This document shows positions 54,304 to 62,076 of a stretch of DNA of 64,000 nucleotides, piece by piece. Positions within the stretch are counted from its first letter, which is position 1. Each line of letters opens with the position of its first letter. Source of the stretch: Flavobacterium celericrescens (lineage in GTDB: Bacteria > Bacteroidota > Bacteroidia > Flavobacteriales > Flavobacteriaceae). A model generated the notes under the pieces. It was not told where the DNA came from, made no database searches, and worked only from the letters and a program-made list of their open reading frames with translations. Location of the stretch: NCBI RefSeq assembly GCF_011392075.1, contig NZ_JAAJBV010000009.1:24468-88467 (forward strand), in the 5' to 3' direction. The position numbers and the translations under genes are program-made.

Positions 54304-54311
54304 CAAAGTTA
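54304..54311 (-). promoter_or_regulatory. -7 promoter element (TAACTTTG) of pepD
   Basis: An exact TAnnTTTG match on the minus strand, 33 bases before the pepD ATG. A second CTTTG of the same kind overlaps just upstream, so the exact start site is uncertain. Confidence 0.55.
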
Positions 54312-54370
54312 CAAAGTTTAATTTCTTTACAAATTGATTTGTGATTATATTTACGTTTTAAAAATATGTT

Positions 54371-55435
54371 GTGAAAAGAAAATTCATCCTTCCTTTATTT
54401 TTGGTCATTCAAATCATCGTAGTGAAAACGATTGGTTTATTTCCTGATTTTGTTGAAAATTGGTATAGTAAAGGTTTTTATCCGAAATTGGCTTTCTTGT
54501 CGAGAAAAGCATTGGGTTGGTTGCCGTTTTCTTTTGGCGATGTGATTTATTTCATTCTAATTTTACTCTTATTCCAATGGATTTGGAAACACCACATTGG
54601 CTTTTTTAAAGAATGGAAGAATAATGGATTAGCGATATTGAGTTGGGTTTCGGTGTTTTATTTTTTCTTTCATATCCTTTGGGGAATGAACTATTACCGT
54701 ATTCCGTTGCATGATAAATTACAGATTGAAAAAGAATATTCGAAAGAACAATTGGAAGCTTTCATTGAAAAAATGCTGCTAAAAACCAATGAATTGCAAT
54801 TGCAAATCACTAAAAATGATTCGGTTGTGGTTGTGATTCCGTATTCGCATGACGAAATTTACAGTTTGGCTTTGAAAGGCTATGAAAACATCCCTAACGA
54901 TTTAAAAGAATTCCGTTACGAAGTAAAAAGTATCAAATCGTCGTTGTTTAGTTATCCTTTGAGTTATATGGGATTTGGTGGGTATTTGAATCCGTTTACT
55001 AATGAAGCACAAGTCAATTATTTGAAACCGAAATACACGTCACCGTTAACCACTTGCCACGAAATGGCGCATCAAACAGGAATTGGTAGCGAAAGCGAAT
55101 GCAACTTCATCGGATTTGTAACCGCTGCTAAAAATGAGGATTTGTATTTCCAATATTCGGCTTATAGTTTTGCTTTACGTTATGCGTTGCATAATTTGGA
55201 AATGATGCAAGAAGGAAGTTCAAAAGTTTACATAAAAAAAATCAACAAAGGCGTTTTGAAAAACTTTGAGGAAAACGAAATCTTTTGGAAGGAATACCAA
55301 ACGCCCATCAATACCTTTTTCGAGTATTTCTACGATAATTTCCTAAAAGCCAACCAACAAAAAGACGGCATGGAAGGCTATAGTAAGTTTGTGGGTTTAG
55401 CGATTGGATATGAAAAAGTGTTCAGTGTTCAGTAA
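54371..55435 (+). CDS. DUF3810 membrane protein with HExxH motif
   Basis: A 354-residue protein starting at GTG. Three N-terminal hydrophobic helices (about 5-24, 55-75, 88-108) precede an extracytoplasmic domain with a zinc-metalloprotease-type HEMAH at 230-234 (TTCHEMAHQTGIGSESECNF), the third ligand possibly the downstream Glu. This is the DUF3810 family; its protease activity is inferred from the motif only. The last codons (EKVFSVQ) are encoded by a copy of the dispersed ACTGAACA repeat, suggesting the 3' end was rewritten by repeat insertion. It is convergent with ndh. Confidence 0.87.
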   Translation: MKRKFILPLFLVIQIIVVKTIGLFPDFVENWYSKGFYPKLAFLSRKALGWLPFSFGDVIYFILILLLFQWIWKHHIGFFKEWKNNGLAILSWVSVFYFFFHILWGMNYYRIPLHDKLQIEKEYSKEQLEAFIEKMLLKTNELQLQITKNDSVVVVIPYSHDEIYSLALKGYENIPNDLKEFRYEVKSIKSSLFSYPLSYMGFGGYLNPFTNEAQVNYLKPKYTSPLTTCHEMAHQTGIGSESECNFIGFVTAAKNEDLYFQYSAYSFALRYALHNLEMMQEGSSKVYIKKINKGVLKNFEENEIFWKEYQTPINTFFEYFYDNFLKANQQKDGMEGYSKFVGLAIGYEKVFSVQ

Positions 55436-55479
55436 TAAGTTGGCAGTAACTGAACACTAAAAACTGAACACTGAATACT
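55417..55479. repeat. 17-bp inverted repeat of the ACTGAACA family between DUF3810 and ndh
   Basis: AGTGTTCAGTGTTCAGT (55417-55433) and ACTGAACACTGAATACT (55463-55479) are inverted with 16 of 17 bases matching. A further ACTGAACACT (55449-55458) lies in the loop. The left arm overlaps the last codons of the DUF3810 gene. It may form a hairpin that ends both convergent transcripts. Confidence 0.7.
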
Positions 55480-56783
55480 TATAATTCATCACTCGTAAAA
55501 CTCACATTACTTCTCTTCTTATACGGACGCATAATCAAACGTGCTTCTCTGTCGAAACGAACGTAATTGTACACCCAGTTTAGGAAAACTACTGCTTTAT
55601 TTTTGAATCCGATTAGCGAAAACAAATGCACAAACATCCAAACAAACCAAGCAAAAACACCACTGAATTTGAATTTTGGTAAATCGACAACGGCTTTGTT
55701 TCTTCCTATGGTTGCCATCGAACCTTTGTCTTTGTATTCGAATGGTTTTGGTTCTTTTTTATTGATGATTTTAATTAAATTATCAGCTAATAATCTTCCT
55801 TGTTGCATAGCTGGTTGCGCCATCATCGGATGTCCTAGTGGAAATTTTTCTGAAGACATAACCGCAATATCTCCAATGGCAAATAAATGCTCATAACCTT
55901 CTACTTGATTGAATTGGTTCACCTTGATTCGGTTTACATTTTTGATAAAACTATCGCCTTTTAAACCATGAGGCAAAGCGCCTTGAACTCCAGCTGTCCA
56001 AATCACCGTTGCAGAATCAAACGATAAATCAGAATTTGTAGTAACCGTTTTGCCATCGTAACCCGTTACACGAACTTTTTTCCAAACACTTACTCCTAAA
56101 TCCAACAGAAATTTTTCTGCTTTTTCAGAAGCATTTTCGCTCATAGAATCTAAAACTCTGTCACTTCCTTGAATTAGATTAATTTCCATTTTTCGAACAT
56201 CCAAATCGGGGTAATCTTTTGGCAAAATGGCTTTTTTCATTTCGGCTAAAGCTCCAGCCAACTCCACTCCTGTTGGACCACCGCCTACCAAAACGAAGTT
56301 CATCAAACTATGACGTTCGTCGATATCATTTGTTAGCAACGCTTGTTCGAAATTCTCTAAAATCAAACTACGAATATTCAACGATTGCGGAATCGTTTTC
56401 ATCGCCATACTATTACGCTCGATTTCTTTGTTACCAAAATAATTGGTTTTCGAACCCGTAGCAATGACTAAATAATCAAATTTTAATTCGCCAATATCAG
56501 CATATAGGATATTGTTTTCGGCATCGATTTCACGTACTTCTGCTAATCGGAAATAGAAATCTTTATATTCCTGAACAATTTTCCGAATAGGATAAGCAAT
56601 CGAATCGGGTTCTAAACCGCCCGTTGCCACTTGGTACATTAAAGGTTGGAAATTATGGTAATTGTGTTTATCCAATAAAACAACTTGTACATTTTTATTG
56701 CGAAGTCTTTTCGCTAAAGATATTCCAGCAAAACCACCACCAATGATGACGATTCTTGGAAAACTACTACGTGGAATGTTCAT
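55479..56783 (-). CDS. ndh: Type II NADH:quinone oxidoreductase
   Basis: A 434-residue NAD(P)/FAD-dependent oxidoreductase. The N-terminal FAD-binding GGGFAGIS (15-22) is followed by DKHNYHNFQPLMYQVATGGLEP, a central NAD-binding GGGPTGVELAGALAEM, ATGSKTNYFG, and AIGDIAVMSSEKFPLGHPMMAQPAMQQG. The C-terminal amphipathic region with FVWMFVHLFSLIGFKN attaches it to the membrane. The non-proton-pumping NDH-2 type feeds electrons from NADH to menaquinone. Length and motifs agree with flavobacterial Ndh. Confidence 0.93.
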   Translation of the reverse strand: MNIPRSSFPRIVIIGGGFAGISLAKRLRNKNVQVVLLDKHNYHNFQPLMYQVATGGLEPDSIAYPIRKIVQEYKDFYFRLAEVREIDAENNILYADIGELKFDYLVIATGSKTNYFGNKEIERNSMAMKTIPQSLNIRSLILENFEQALLTNDIDERHSLMNFVLVGGGPTGVELAGALAEMKKAILPKDYPDLDVRKMEINLIQGSDRVLDSMSENASEKAEKFLLDLGVSVWKKVRVTGYDGKTVTTNSDLSFDSATVIWTAGVQGALPHGLKGDSFIKNVNRIKVNQFNQVEGYEHLFAIGDIAVMSSEKFPLGHPMMAQPAMQQGRLLADNLIKIINKKEPKPFEYKDKGSMATIGRNKAVVDLPKFKFSGVFAWFVWMFVHLFSLIGFKNKAVVFLNWVYNYVRFDREARLIMRPYKKRSNVSFTSDEL

Positions 56784-56838
56784 TTATCATCGTAAATTTA
56801 TCACCTCAAAGATAAGAAGAAAAAGAATTGAATGTTTC

Positions 56839-56863
56839 TTTAAATAGTTAATGATTATTTAAA
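56839..56863 (+). promoter_or_regulatory. Inverted repeat TTTAAATA-N9-TATTTAAA over the ECF sigma promoter
   Basis: A perfect 8-bp inverted repeat with a 9-base spacer. Its right arm overlaps the TAAATTTG -7 element (56860-56867) of the ECF sigma gene. It has the same arm-spacer design as, but a different sequence from, the TonB operator boxes. It is likely an operator for autoregulation or repression. Confidence 0.45.
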
Positions 56864-56867
56864 TTTG
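56860..56867 (+). promoter_or_regulatory. -7 promoter element (TAAATTTG) of the ECF sigma operon
   Basis: An exact TAnnTTTG match, 47 bases before the sigma factor ATG, inside a divergent gap with ndh. Confidence 0.5.
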
Positions 56868-56914
56868 AAATAGTAAACTTGTAACAAATTAGCTCAAACA
56901 GCTACTTATTAAAT

Positions 56915-57409
56915 ATGAAATCAGAATCGGAAGCACTTTTCGTAAAGCAACTTAAAGAGAATCAGAATATAATCCACAAAATTTGTCGATTATATACTAC
57001 TGATGCTGACGCGCATAAAGATTTGTTTCAGGAAATTACGATTCAATTATGGAAGGCTTTTCCAAATTTTAGGGGCGATTCCAAATTTACAACTTGGGCC
57101 TACCGAGTGGGCTTAAACACCGCAATTACACTTTATCGAAAAAAGAAAAGAACCATTGATACTATTGAGTTTGACAGCACTTTTCATAAGGTAACACAAG
57201 ACGATTATAACTTCGAGGAAGAAGAAAAATTAAAATTATTATACAGCGCTATAAGTGAATTAAATGATATTGAAAAAGCGCTCGTTTTCTTGTATTTAGA
57301 AGACAAAGATTACACTGAAATATCTGAAACATTAGGTATTAGTGAAGTAAATGCACGGGTAAAAATGAACCGTGTAAAAGGAAAATTAAAAAAAATATTA
57401 AATCCGTAA
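56915..57409 (+). CDS. ECF-type RNA polymerase sigma factor
   Basis: A 164-residue sigma-70 family factor of the extracytoplasmic-function class. Region 2 spans about 10-85 (KICRLYTTDADAHKDLFQEI, IQLWKAFPNFRGDSKFTTWAYRVGLN) and region 4 about 105-160 (LNDIEKALVFLYLEDKDYTEISETLGISEVNARVKMNRVKGKL, a helix-turn-helix). It lacks region 1.1 and 3. It is followed after 2 bases by a four-helix membrane protein that is probably its anti-sigma factor. The promoter carries a perfect inverted repeat. Confidence 0.93.
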   Translation: MKSESEALFVKQLKENQNIIHKICRLYTTDADAHKDLFQEITIQLWKAFPNFRGDSKFTTWAYRVGLNTAITLYRKKKRTIDTIEFDSTFHKVTQDDYNFEEEEKLKLLYSAISELNDIEKALVFLYLEDKDYTEISETLGISEVNARVKMNRVKGKLKKILNP

Positions 57410-57411
57410 TT

Positions 57412-58053
57412 ATGGATGAATTAGAAATATTAAAAAAAGACTGGAAGAAAAACGAAAATACTTTCGACCAAGTTACCGAAAAAGAAATTTATGGTATGCT
57501 GCACAAAAGATCATCCTCTATTGTGAAGTGGATTTTGATTATAAGTGTTTTGGAACTTTTACTATGGAGCGGAATTTCGTTTTTAACCGCTGATGAAGAA
57601 TATTTCAAAACATTAGAAATATATCATTTAGACACAGTTATGCCTATAATTTCTGTAATTAATTATGGTATCATTTTATTCTTTATTTATCTATTTTTTA
57701 AAAATTATAAAACTATCAATACTACTGATACTGTAAAGCAATTAATGCAAAGCATTTTAAAAACTAGAAAAACAGTCAAATATTATGTTTGGTACAACTT
57801 AGGAATGACCGCTTTTTCATTCATTTTGGTTTTTATTTTCCAATTTATGTATGACCCAAATATTCAAAAATTGGTTGAAAAAATGTCTAAAAGTTTGTCC
57901 TTAAATACATTTTATTGCATAATGATTTTAGTGTACATAATTGTAATAGTAGTGTTTATAGGTCTAATTTGGCTATTCTATAGAATTTTGTACGGAATAT
58001 TAATGCGAAGACTACAAAAAAACTTTAACGAATTACAAAAAATAGATTTTTAA
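57412..58053 (+). CDS. Four-helix membrane protein, putative anti-sigma factor
   Basis: A 213-residue protein with an N-terminal cytosolic segment of about 36 residues (MDELEILKKDWKKNENTFDQVTEKEIY) and four predicted transmembrane helices (about 38-59, 75-96, 128-148, 168-200), ending in a basic tail. Proteins of this plan accompany ECF sigma genes throughout Flavobacteriaceae. The short acidic N-terminus could bind the sigma factor, but no zinc-binding anti-sigma motif (HxxxCxxC) is present. It starts 2 bases after the sigma gene and overlaps the next gene by one base (TAATG). Confidence 0.78.
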   Translation: MDELEILKKDWKKNENTFDQVTEKEIYGMLHKRSSSIVKWILIISVLELLLWSGISFLTADEEYFKTLEIYHLDTVMPIISVINYGIILFFIYLFFKNYKTINTTDTVKQLMQSILKTRKTVKYYVWYNLGMTAFSFILVFIFQFMYDPNIQKLVEKMSKSLSLNTFYCIMILVYIIVIVVFIGLIWLFYRILYGILMRRLQKNFNELQKIDF

Positions 58054-58907
58054 TGAAATACCTACTTTTAGTTGCTGGACTTCTAACTTCTTTATATGGA
58101 AATTCACAAGAATTAGAAAAAAGTTTATTGTGGAAAATTTCAGGCAATGGATTACAAGAACCTTCATACATATTTGGAACCATTCACGCAACTTGTGACG
58201 CTAGTTTAGATGAAAATACAATCAAAGCATTACAAGAAACAAAACAACTATATCTAGAGCTTGATATGGATGACAAAGCGATGCAAATGCAGATGCTCAA
58301 ATACATGAAAATGAATAATGATGTAAAACTTTCTACATTATTAAGTGCCGAAGATTTTAAAATTGTAGACGAATTTCTAAAAAAGCACATGAATATGTCA
58401 GCAAAAATGTTTGACACGTTCAAACCTTTTGTGGTTAGTAGTATGTTATTACCCAAAATGCTAGACTGCAAATTTCAATCTGTTGAATCAGAATTGATAA
58501 AAGTAACTGAAAAACAAGGTGAAGAAATTTATGGTTTAGAAGACATCAAAGATCAAATGAAAGTATTTGATGCTATTCCGTATCAAGTTCAAGCTGATGA
58601 ATTATTAAAAACAGCCAAAAGTGATTTAAAACAAGACAAAGAAGAATTTATCAAACTTTTAGAAATATACAAAGACAAAGACATCGAAGGAATGCTAAAA
58701 GCAATGGATGAATCTGAAAATAAAATTTCATCAGAAAACCAAGATCTTCTATTAAACAATAGAAATAAAAATTGGATTCCAATCATTTCAGAAACTGCAT
58801 CAAAAATTCCAACTTTTTTTGGTGTAGGTGCAGGTCATTTAGCGGGTGAAGAAGGTGTCATTAAATTATTACGAAAAGAAGGATTCATTGTTGAACCTGT
58901 TCAATAA
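58053..58907 (+). CDS. TraB/GumN family protein
   Basis: A 284-residue exported protein with a signal peptide (ending near GNSQ). It matches the TraB/GumN (PF01963) fold: SYIFGTIHATCD with the GTIH motif (42-45), helical QETKQLYLELDMDD with the conserved E-D residues, and the C-terminal FFGVGAGHLAGEEGVIKLL. Related proteins (Tiki/TraB superfamily) include metalloproteases that use the GxxH and GAGH motifs, but activity is not shown here. It is the last gene of the ECF operon and may be its target or its sensor. Confidence 0.87.
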   Translation: MKYLLLVAGLLTSLYGNSQELEKSLLWKISGNGLQEPSYIFGTIHATCDASLDENTIKALQETKQLYLELDMDDKAMQMQMLKYMKMNNDVKLSTLLSAEDFKIVDEFLKKHMNMSAKMFDTFKPFVVSSMLLPKMLDCKFQSVESELIKVTEKQGEEIYGLEDIKDQMKVFDAIPYQVQADELLKTAKSDLKQDKEEFIKLLEIYKDKDIEGMLKAMDESENKISSENQDLLLNNRNKNWIPIISETASKIPTFFGVGAGHLAGEEGVIKLLRKEGFIVEPVQ

Positions 58908-58908
58908 T

Positions 58909-58935
58909 AAAAAAGAGGCTATAGCCTCTTTTTTA
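58909..58935. terminator. Bidirectional terminator between the TraB gene and the acyltransferase gene
   Basis: AAAAAAGAGGC pairs perfectly with GCCTCTTTTTT (11 bp) around a TATA loop. It sits exactly between convergent stops. Confidence 0.92.
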
Positions 58936-59745
58936 TTAATATTTCCACATTCTTTCTTTGTCTAATTTTTCTTTTTCTTCCAATTCTTCTGCTGGAATAA
59001 CTTTTAATAAAGATGGGTGTTGCTCAATTGCAAATTCAATCATTTCAACAATTTTATCTACAGAATCATTTTCATAATCAATTTGCAAAGGTTCTTTAAT
59101 AACCATCGATTGCAAAATTCCTTTCTTTTTTATCATTAAACCTTTTCGGTCAAACGAACGACGGAAACCATCAATTACAATAGGAACCACGATAGGCTTG
59201 TGTTGCAAAATAATATGTGCAGTACCTTTTCTAACAGGTTTAAAAGAACGAGTTGTCCCTTGTGGAAAAGTAATTACCCAACCGTCTTGTAGCGCAATTT
59301 TTATATTTTCAGTATCATTTGGATTGACTTCTTTCTTTTCAGTAACATCTTTTCCTTTTGCTCTCCAAGTTCTTTCAACAGTAATTGCACCTGCATAGGC
59401 TAAAATTCTTGGCAACAAACCTTCTTGCATCGTTTCTTTAGCAGCAACATAATACATATTAAGTTTTGGATTCCACAAATAAAAAACATTCTTAATATTA
59501 TTTTCTCTTCCTTTCAAACTAGCATTAAAAACATGAAACATTGCTACAACATCAGCAAAATAAGTTTGATGATTAGAAATAAACAACACATTTGTATCAG
59601 GCAAACTTCTAATAATTTCAGAACCTTCAATATGCAATCTATTAAAACTTTTATAGCGTCTGTGTGTTAAGAATCCCGCAATGCGAATTAACCACGTTTT
59701 TAAAAATAATATATGTCCAAAAGGATTTCTCTTAAATAATCCCAT
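58936..59745 (-). CDS. PlsC-like 1-acyl-sn-glycerol-3-phosphate acyltransferase
   Basis: A 269-residue membrane-associated acyltransferase. Motif I reads NHQTYFAD, five residues between His and Asp instead of the usual four (HX4D). Motif III reads FPQGTTRSF where FPEGTRS is typical. WNPKLNMYYVAAKE and the C-terminal PIVVPIVIDGFRRSFD agree with the family. It would make phosphatidic acid from lysophosphatidic acid. The ATG at 59745 is preferred over the one at 59826, because the extra 27 residues include a hydrophobic stretch and precede the promoter element at 59777-59784. Confidence 0.82.
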   Translation of the reverse strand: MGLFKRNPFGHILFLKTWLIRIAGFLTHRRYKSFNRLHIEGSEIIRSLPDTNVLFISNHQTYFADVVAMFHVFNASLKGRENNIKNVFYLWNPKLNMYYVAAKETMQEGLLPRILAYAGAITVERTWRAKGKDVTEKKEVNPNDTENIKIALQDGWVITFPQGTTRSFKPVRKGTAHIILQHKPIVVPIVIDGFRRSFDRKGLMIKKKGILQSMVIKEPLQIDYENDSVDKIVEMIEFAIEQHPSLLKVIPAEELEEKEKLDKERMWKY

Positions 59746-59776
59746 ACTAATTCCTTTTTTTAACAAAACAAGAAAG

Positions 59777-59784
59777 CAAATGTA
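59777..59784 (-). promoter_or_regulatory. -7 promoter element (TACATTTG) of the acyltransferase gene
   Basis: An exact TAnnTTTG match on the minus strand, 31 bases before the ATG at 59745. Confidence 0.55.
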
Positions 59785-59863
59785 GTAAAATAGAATATTT
59801 TTAAAAGAAAAAAAGAATAAAATCACATAATGAAAATATAATTTTGGAGGAGTTCAAAAGAGT

Positions 59864-60505
59864 TTACAACAAAACATTTTTGATGGTTTCTTTTAACTCG
59901 CTCATCATCATTGCAGTAGCACCCCAAACCACATATTTATCTACCATAAAAGCAGGCACTTCAATATCTGTTGCATAGGAAGTTGACATTTTTACTTTAG
60001 TGATACTCTTCTCGTCTAAAAAATCTACAATAGAAAATTCAAGTACTCGCTTAACTTCATCTAAATCAGGAACAAAAGTTAGTTCTTCGTGCGAAATTCC
60101 CATAAATGGAGCAACTAAAAAATTGCTTGGTGGAATATATATTTCACTAAATGTTTTGATGATTTTTATTTTATCTGGATGAATACCAACTTCTTCATGC
60201 GTTTCTCTTAGTGCTGTTTCTTCTAAATTTAAATCCGATTCTTCAACTTTACCACCAGGAAATCCTATTTGAGACGAATGCACGCCTGGATAAGAATTTC
60301 TAACAATTAAAGCCAAATGCGTAATTTCATTTTTAGGATAAAACAACATCAATACTGCTGCTTTTTTTGGGTTTCTATCTAAGTAATTCTCTTCTTTCAA
60401 ATACGAAATACGTTCCAAAGGCGCCATTTTTACATGCGCATCAGTAGAAAGCAATTTTTCTTTTTCTATCTTTGGAATATATTTTATAAAATCATTAAAA
60501 AGCAT
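59864..60505 (-). CDS. CoA-type Nudix hydrolase (NudL-like)
   Basis: A 213-residue Nudix protein of the CoA-pyrophosphatase subfamily. The UPF0035 signature NSYPGVHSSQIGFPGGKVEES leads into the Nudix box ending TALRETHEEVGI. The active-site Glu residues are in the RETHEE segment. A C-terminal extension (VPAFMVDKYVVWGATAMMM) is typical of NudL. These enzymes hydrolyse CoA and its derivatives to 3',5'-ADP and phosphopantetheine. It is probably monocistronic, upstream of plsC on the same strand with 37 bases between the annotated stop and its promoter. Confidence 0.9.
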   Translation of the reverse strand: MLFNDFIKYIPKIEKEKLLSTDAHVKMAPLERISYLKEENYLDRNPKKAAVLMLFYPKNEITHLALIVRNSYPGVHSSQIGFPGGKVEESDLNLEETALRETHEEVGIHPDKIKIIKTFSEIYIPPSNFLVAPFMGISHEELTFVPDLDEVKRVLEFSIVDFLDEKSITKVKMSTSYATDIEVPAFMVDKYVVWGATAMMMSELKETIKNVLL

Positions 60506-60578
60506 ACCTATAAAAAATTTTAGTAATCTTAAAGATAACTAAATTTTCAAAGAAAATAACTTTTCCTAAAAAAATAAT

Positions 60579-61022
60579 ATGTTTAGTAAAGAAGAAGCAC
60601 TTCAAATTAAAAAAGATTTTTGGATCGCATTTGCTGCCGAATATCCTCGTAAATGGTTGTTATACAACACAAAAATCAAAGATGTTACATTTAAGTTTTA
60701 TGTTGATAATAAAAAAGCACAAGTTTTATTAGATATAGAACCAAAAGACGAAAATAAACGTATTATATATTATGAAAAGGTAGAATCATTGAAGACTATA
60801 CTTTTGGAAGACTATTTAGAAGACGCCATTTTTGAACGTAATTTTTATTTAGAAAACGGAAAAGTAATTAGTCGCATTTGGGTAGAAAAAACAGGAATTA
60901 GTATCAATAATAAAAACACCTGGAACGAAGTTTTTGATTTTTTTAATGAAAAAATGGATGCTTTCGAACGCTTTTTCTATGAAAATGAAGATTATATCAA
61001 AGATTTAGAAATCAATACATAA
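60579..61022 (+). CDS. DUF4268 domain protein
   Basis: A 147-residue cytosolic protein matching DUF4268: KKDFWIAFAAEYPRKWLLYNTKIKDVTFKFYVDNKKAQVLLDI, a central EKVESLKTILLEDYLE helix, and the closing NTWNEVFDFFNEKMDAFERFFYENEDYI. In some bacteria this domain accompanies restriction-modification or nuclease genes, but here it stands next to msrB and is widespread in flavobacteria as a stand-alone protein. The activity is unknown. Confidence 0.85.
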   Translation: MFSKEEALQIKKDFWIAFAAEYPRKWLLYNTKIKDVTFKFYVDNKKAQVLLDIEPKDENKRIIYYEKVESLKTILLEDYLEDAIFERNFYLENGKVISRIWVEKTGISINNKNTWNEVFDFFNEKMDAFERFFYENEDYIKDLEINT

Positions 61023-61092
61023 TTCGAATATTTTGTAAATTAGTTAACATTTTATTTGAATGATAAGCATTAAATTTGAAAAAATGTCATCT

Positions 61093-61584
61093 ATGAAAAA
61101 CTTGGTTTTATTACTTTTAGTAATTTCGTTTCAATCCTGTCAATCACAAACCAAACCCGAAACTTCGGAAAAAACTAGCGCTATGAATACAACTGTTAAA
61201 AAAACCGATGCAGAATGGAAAGCCCAACTTTCGGAAATGGAATATGAAGTATTGAGAAACAAAGGCACAGAACGCGCTTTTACTGGAGAATATTATGATC
61301 ATTTTGAAAAAGGAAAATACGTTTGTGCAGCCTGCGGAAATGATTTATTTACTTCTGACACTAAATTTGATTCACATTGCGGTTGGCCTTCATTTGATGA
61401 AGCAATCAAAGGTGCTGTTATTTATAAAAAAGATTTAAGTTTTGGAATGGTGAGAACTGAAGTGATGTGTGCTAAATGTGAAGGACACTTAGGTCATGTA
61501 TTTGATGACGGCCCGGAAGAAACTACTGGCCAACGCTATTGTACCAATTCAGTATCTATAAAATTTGTTCCTGAAACCGAGTAA
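61093..61584 (+). CDS. msrB: Peptide-methionine (R)-S-oxide reductase, lipoprotein form
   Basis: A 163-residue MsrB with a lipoprotein signal (MKNLVLLLLVISFQSC, C16). The Zn cysteines are CAAC (78, 81) and CAKC (126, 129), the HCGWPSF segment has C96, and the catalytic cysteine is C150 in QRYCTNSVS. It repairs oxidised methionines in exported proteins. The start at 61093 is chosen because it gives a standard lipoprotein signal; the ATG at 61060 would add 11 residues. It is the first gene of a dense operon with DinB, NRDE and ATP-grasp genes. Confidence 0.92.
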   Translation: MKNLVLLLLVISFQSCQSQTKPETSEKTSAMNTTVKKTDAEWKAQLSEMEYEVLRNKGTERAFTGEYYDHFEKGKYVCAACGNDLFTSDTKFDSHCGWPSFDEAIKGAVIYKKDLSFGMVRTEVMCAKCEGHLGHVFDDGPEETTGQRYCTNSVSIKFVPETE

Positions 61585-61587
61585 AAT

Positions 61588-62076
61588 ATGCTAGTCCGTT
61601 TTGTTAAAGATAATTTAAATGAAAACATCGAATTACTTCGACAACTTTCGAACGAAGAATTCTGTAAAAAAAATCCTGAGTTAAGCCATGCAACTATTGG
61701 CGAACACATGCGTCATATCATAGAGTTATTTGATTGTTTGCTTGTAAATTATAATCAAGGGATAATAAATTATGACAAACGCGATAGAGATATAAAAATT
61801 CAATCTGATGTCAATTTTGCTATAACAATCATTGAAAAACATCTTTCTACTATTGACAAACCAAACAAGGAACTTTCTTTGCAGCACAATTGTTTTAGTG
61901 TTGAAGAATTGCTTCCTACAAATTATTTTCGCGAATTATTATACAATTTAGAGCATAGTATTCATCATCAAGCTTTAATAAAAGTTGCGCTGTACAATTT
62001 TCCGCATATTAAAATTTCAAATTCATTTGGAGTAGCTCCATCAACACTTGAATACAGAAAAAAATGTGTACTGTAA
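61588..62076 (+). CDS. DinB-family protein
   Basis: A 162-residue helical-bundle protein of the DinB/YfiT superfamily. The metal-binding histidines are in HATIGEHMRHIIELFD (about residue 35-43) and in the EHSIHHQALIKVAL segment near residue 125. Related proteins include thiol-dependent transferases (bacillithiol and mycothiol S-transferases), but the substrate is unknown. It begins 3 bases after msrB and overlaps the NRDE gene by 13 bases. Confidence 0.87.
   Translation: MLVRFVKDNLNENIELLRQLSNEEFCKKNPELSHATIGEHMRHIIELFDCLLVNYNQGIINYDKRDRDIKIQSDVNFAITIIEKHLSTIDKPNKELSLQHNCFSVEELLPTNYFRELLYNLEHSIHHQALIKVALYNFPHIKISNSFGVAPSTLEYRKKCVL

Noticed and set aside
59746..59826. Extended start of the acyltransferase
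   Set aside because: It includes the promoter element and a hydrophobic stretch absent from the family.
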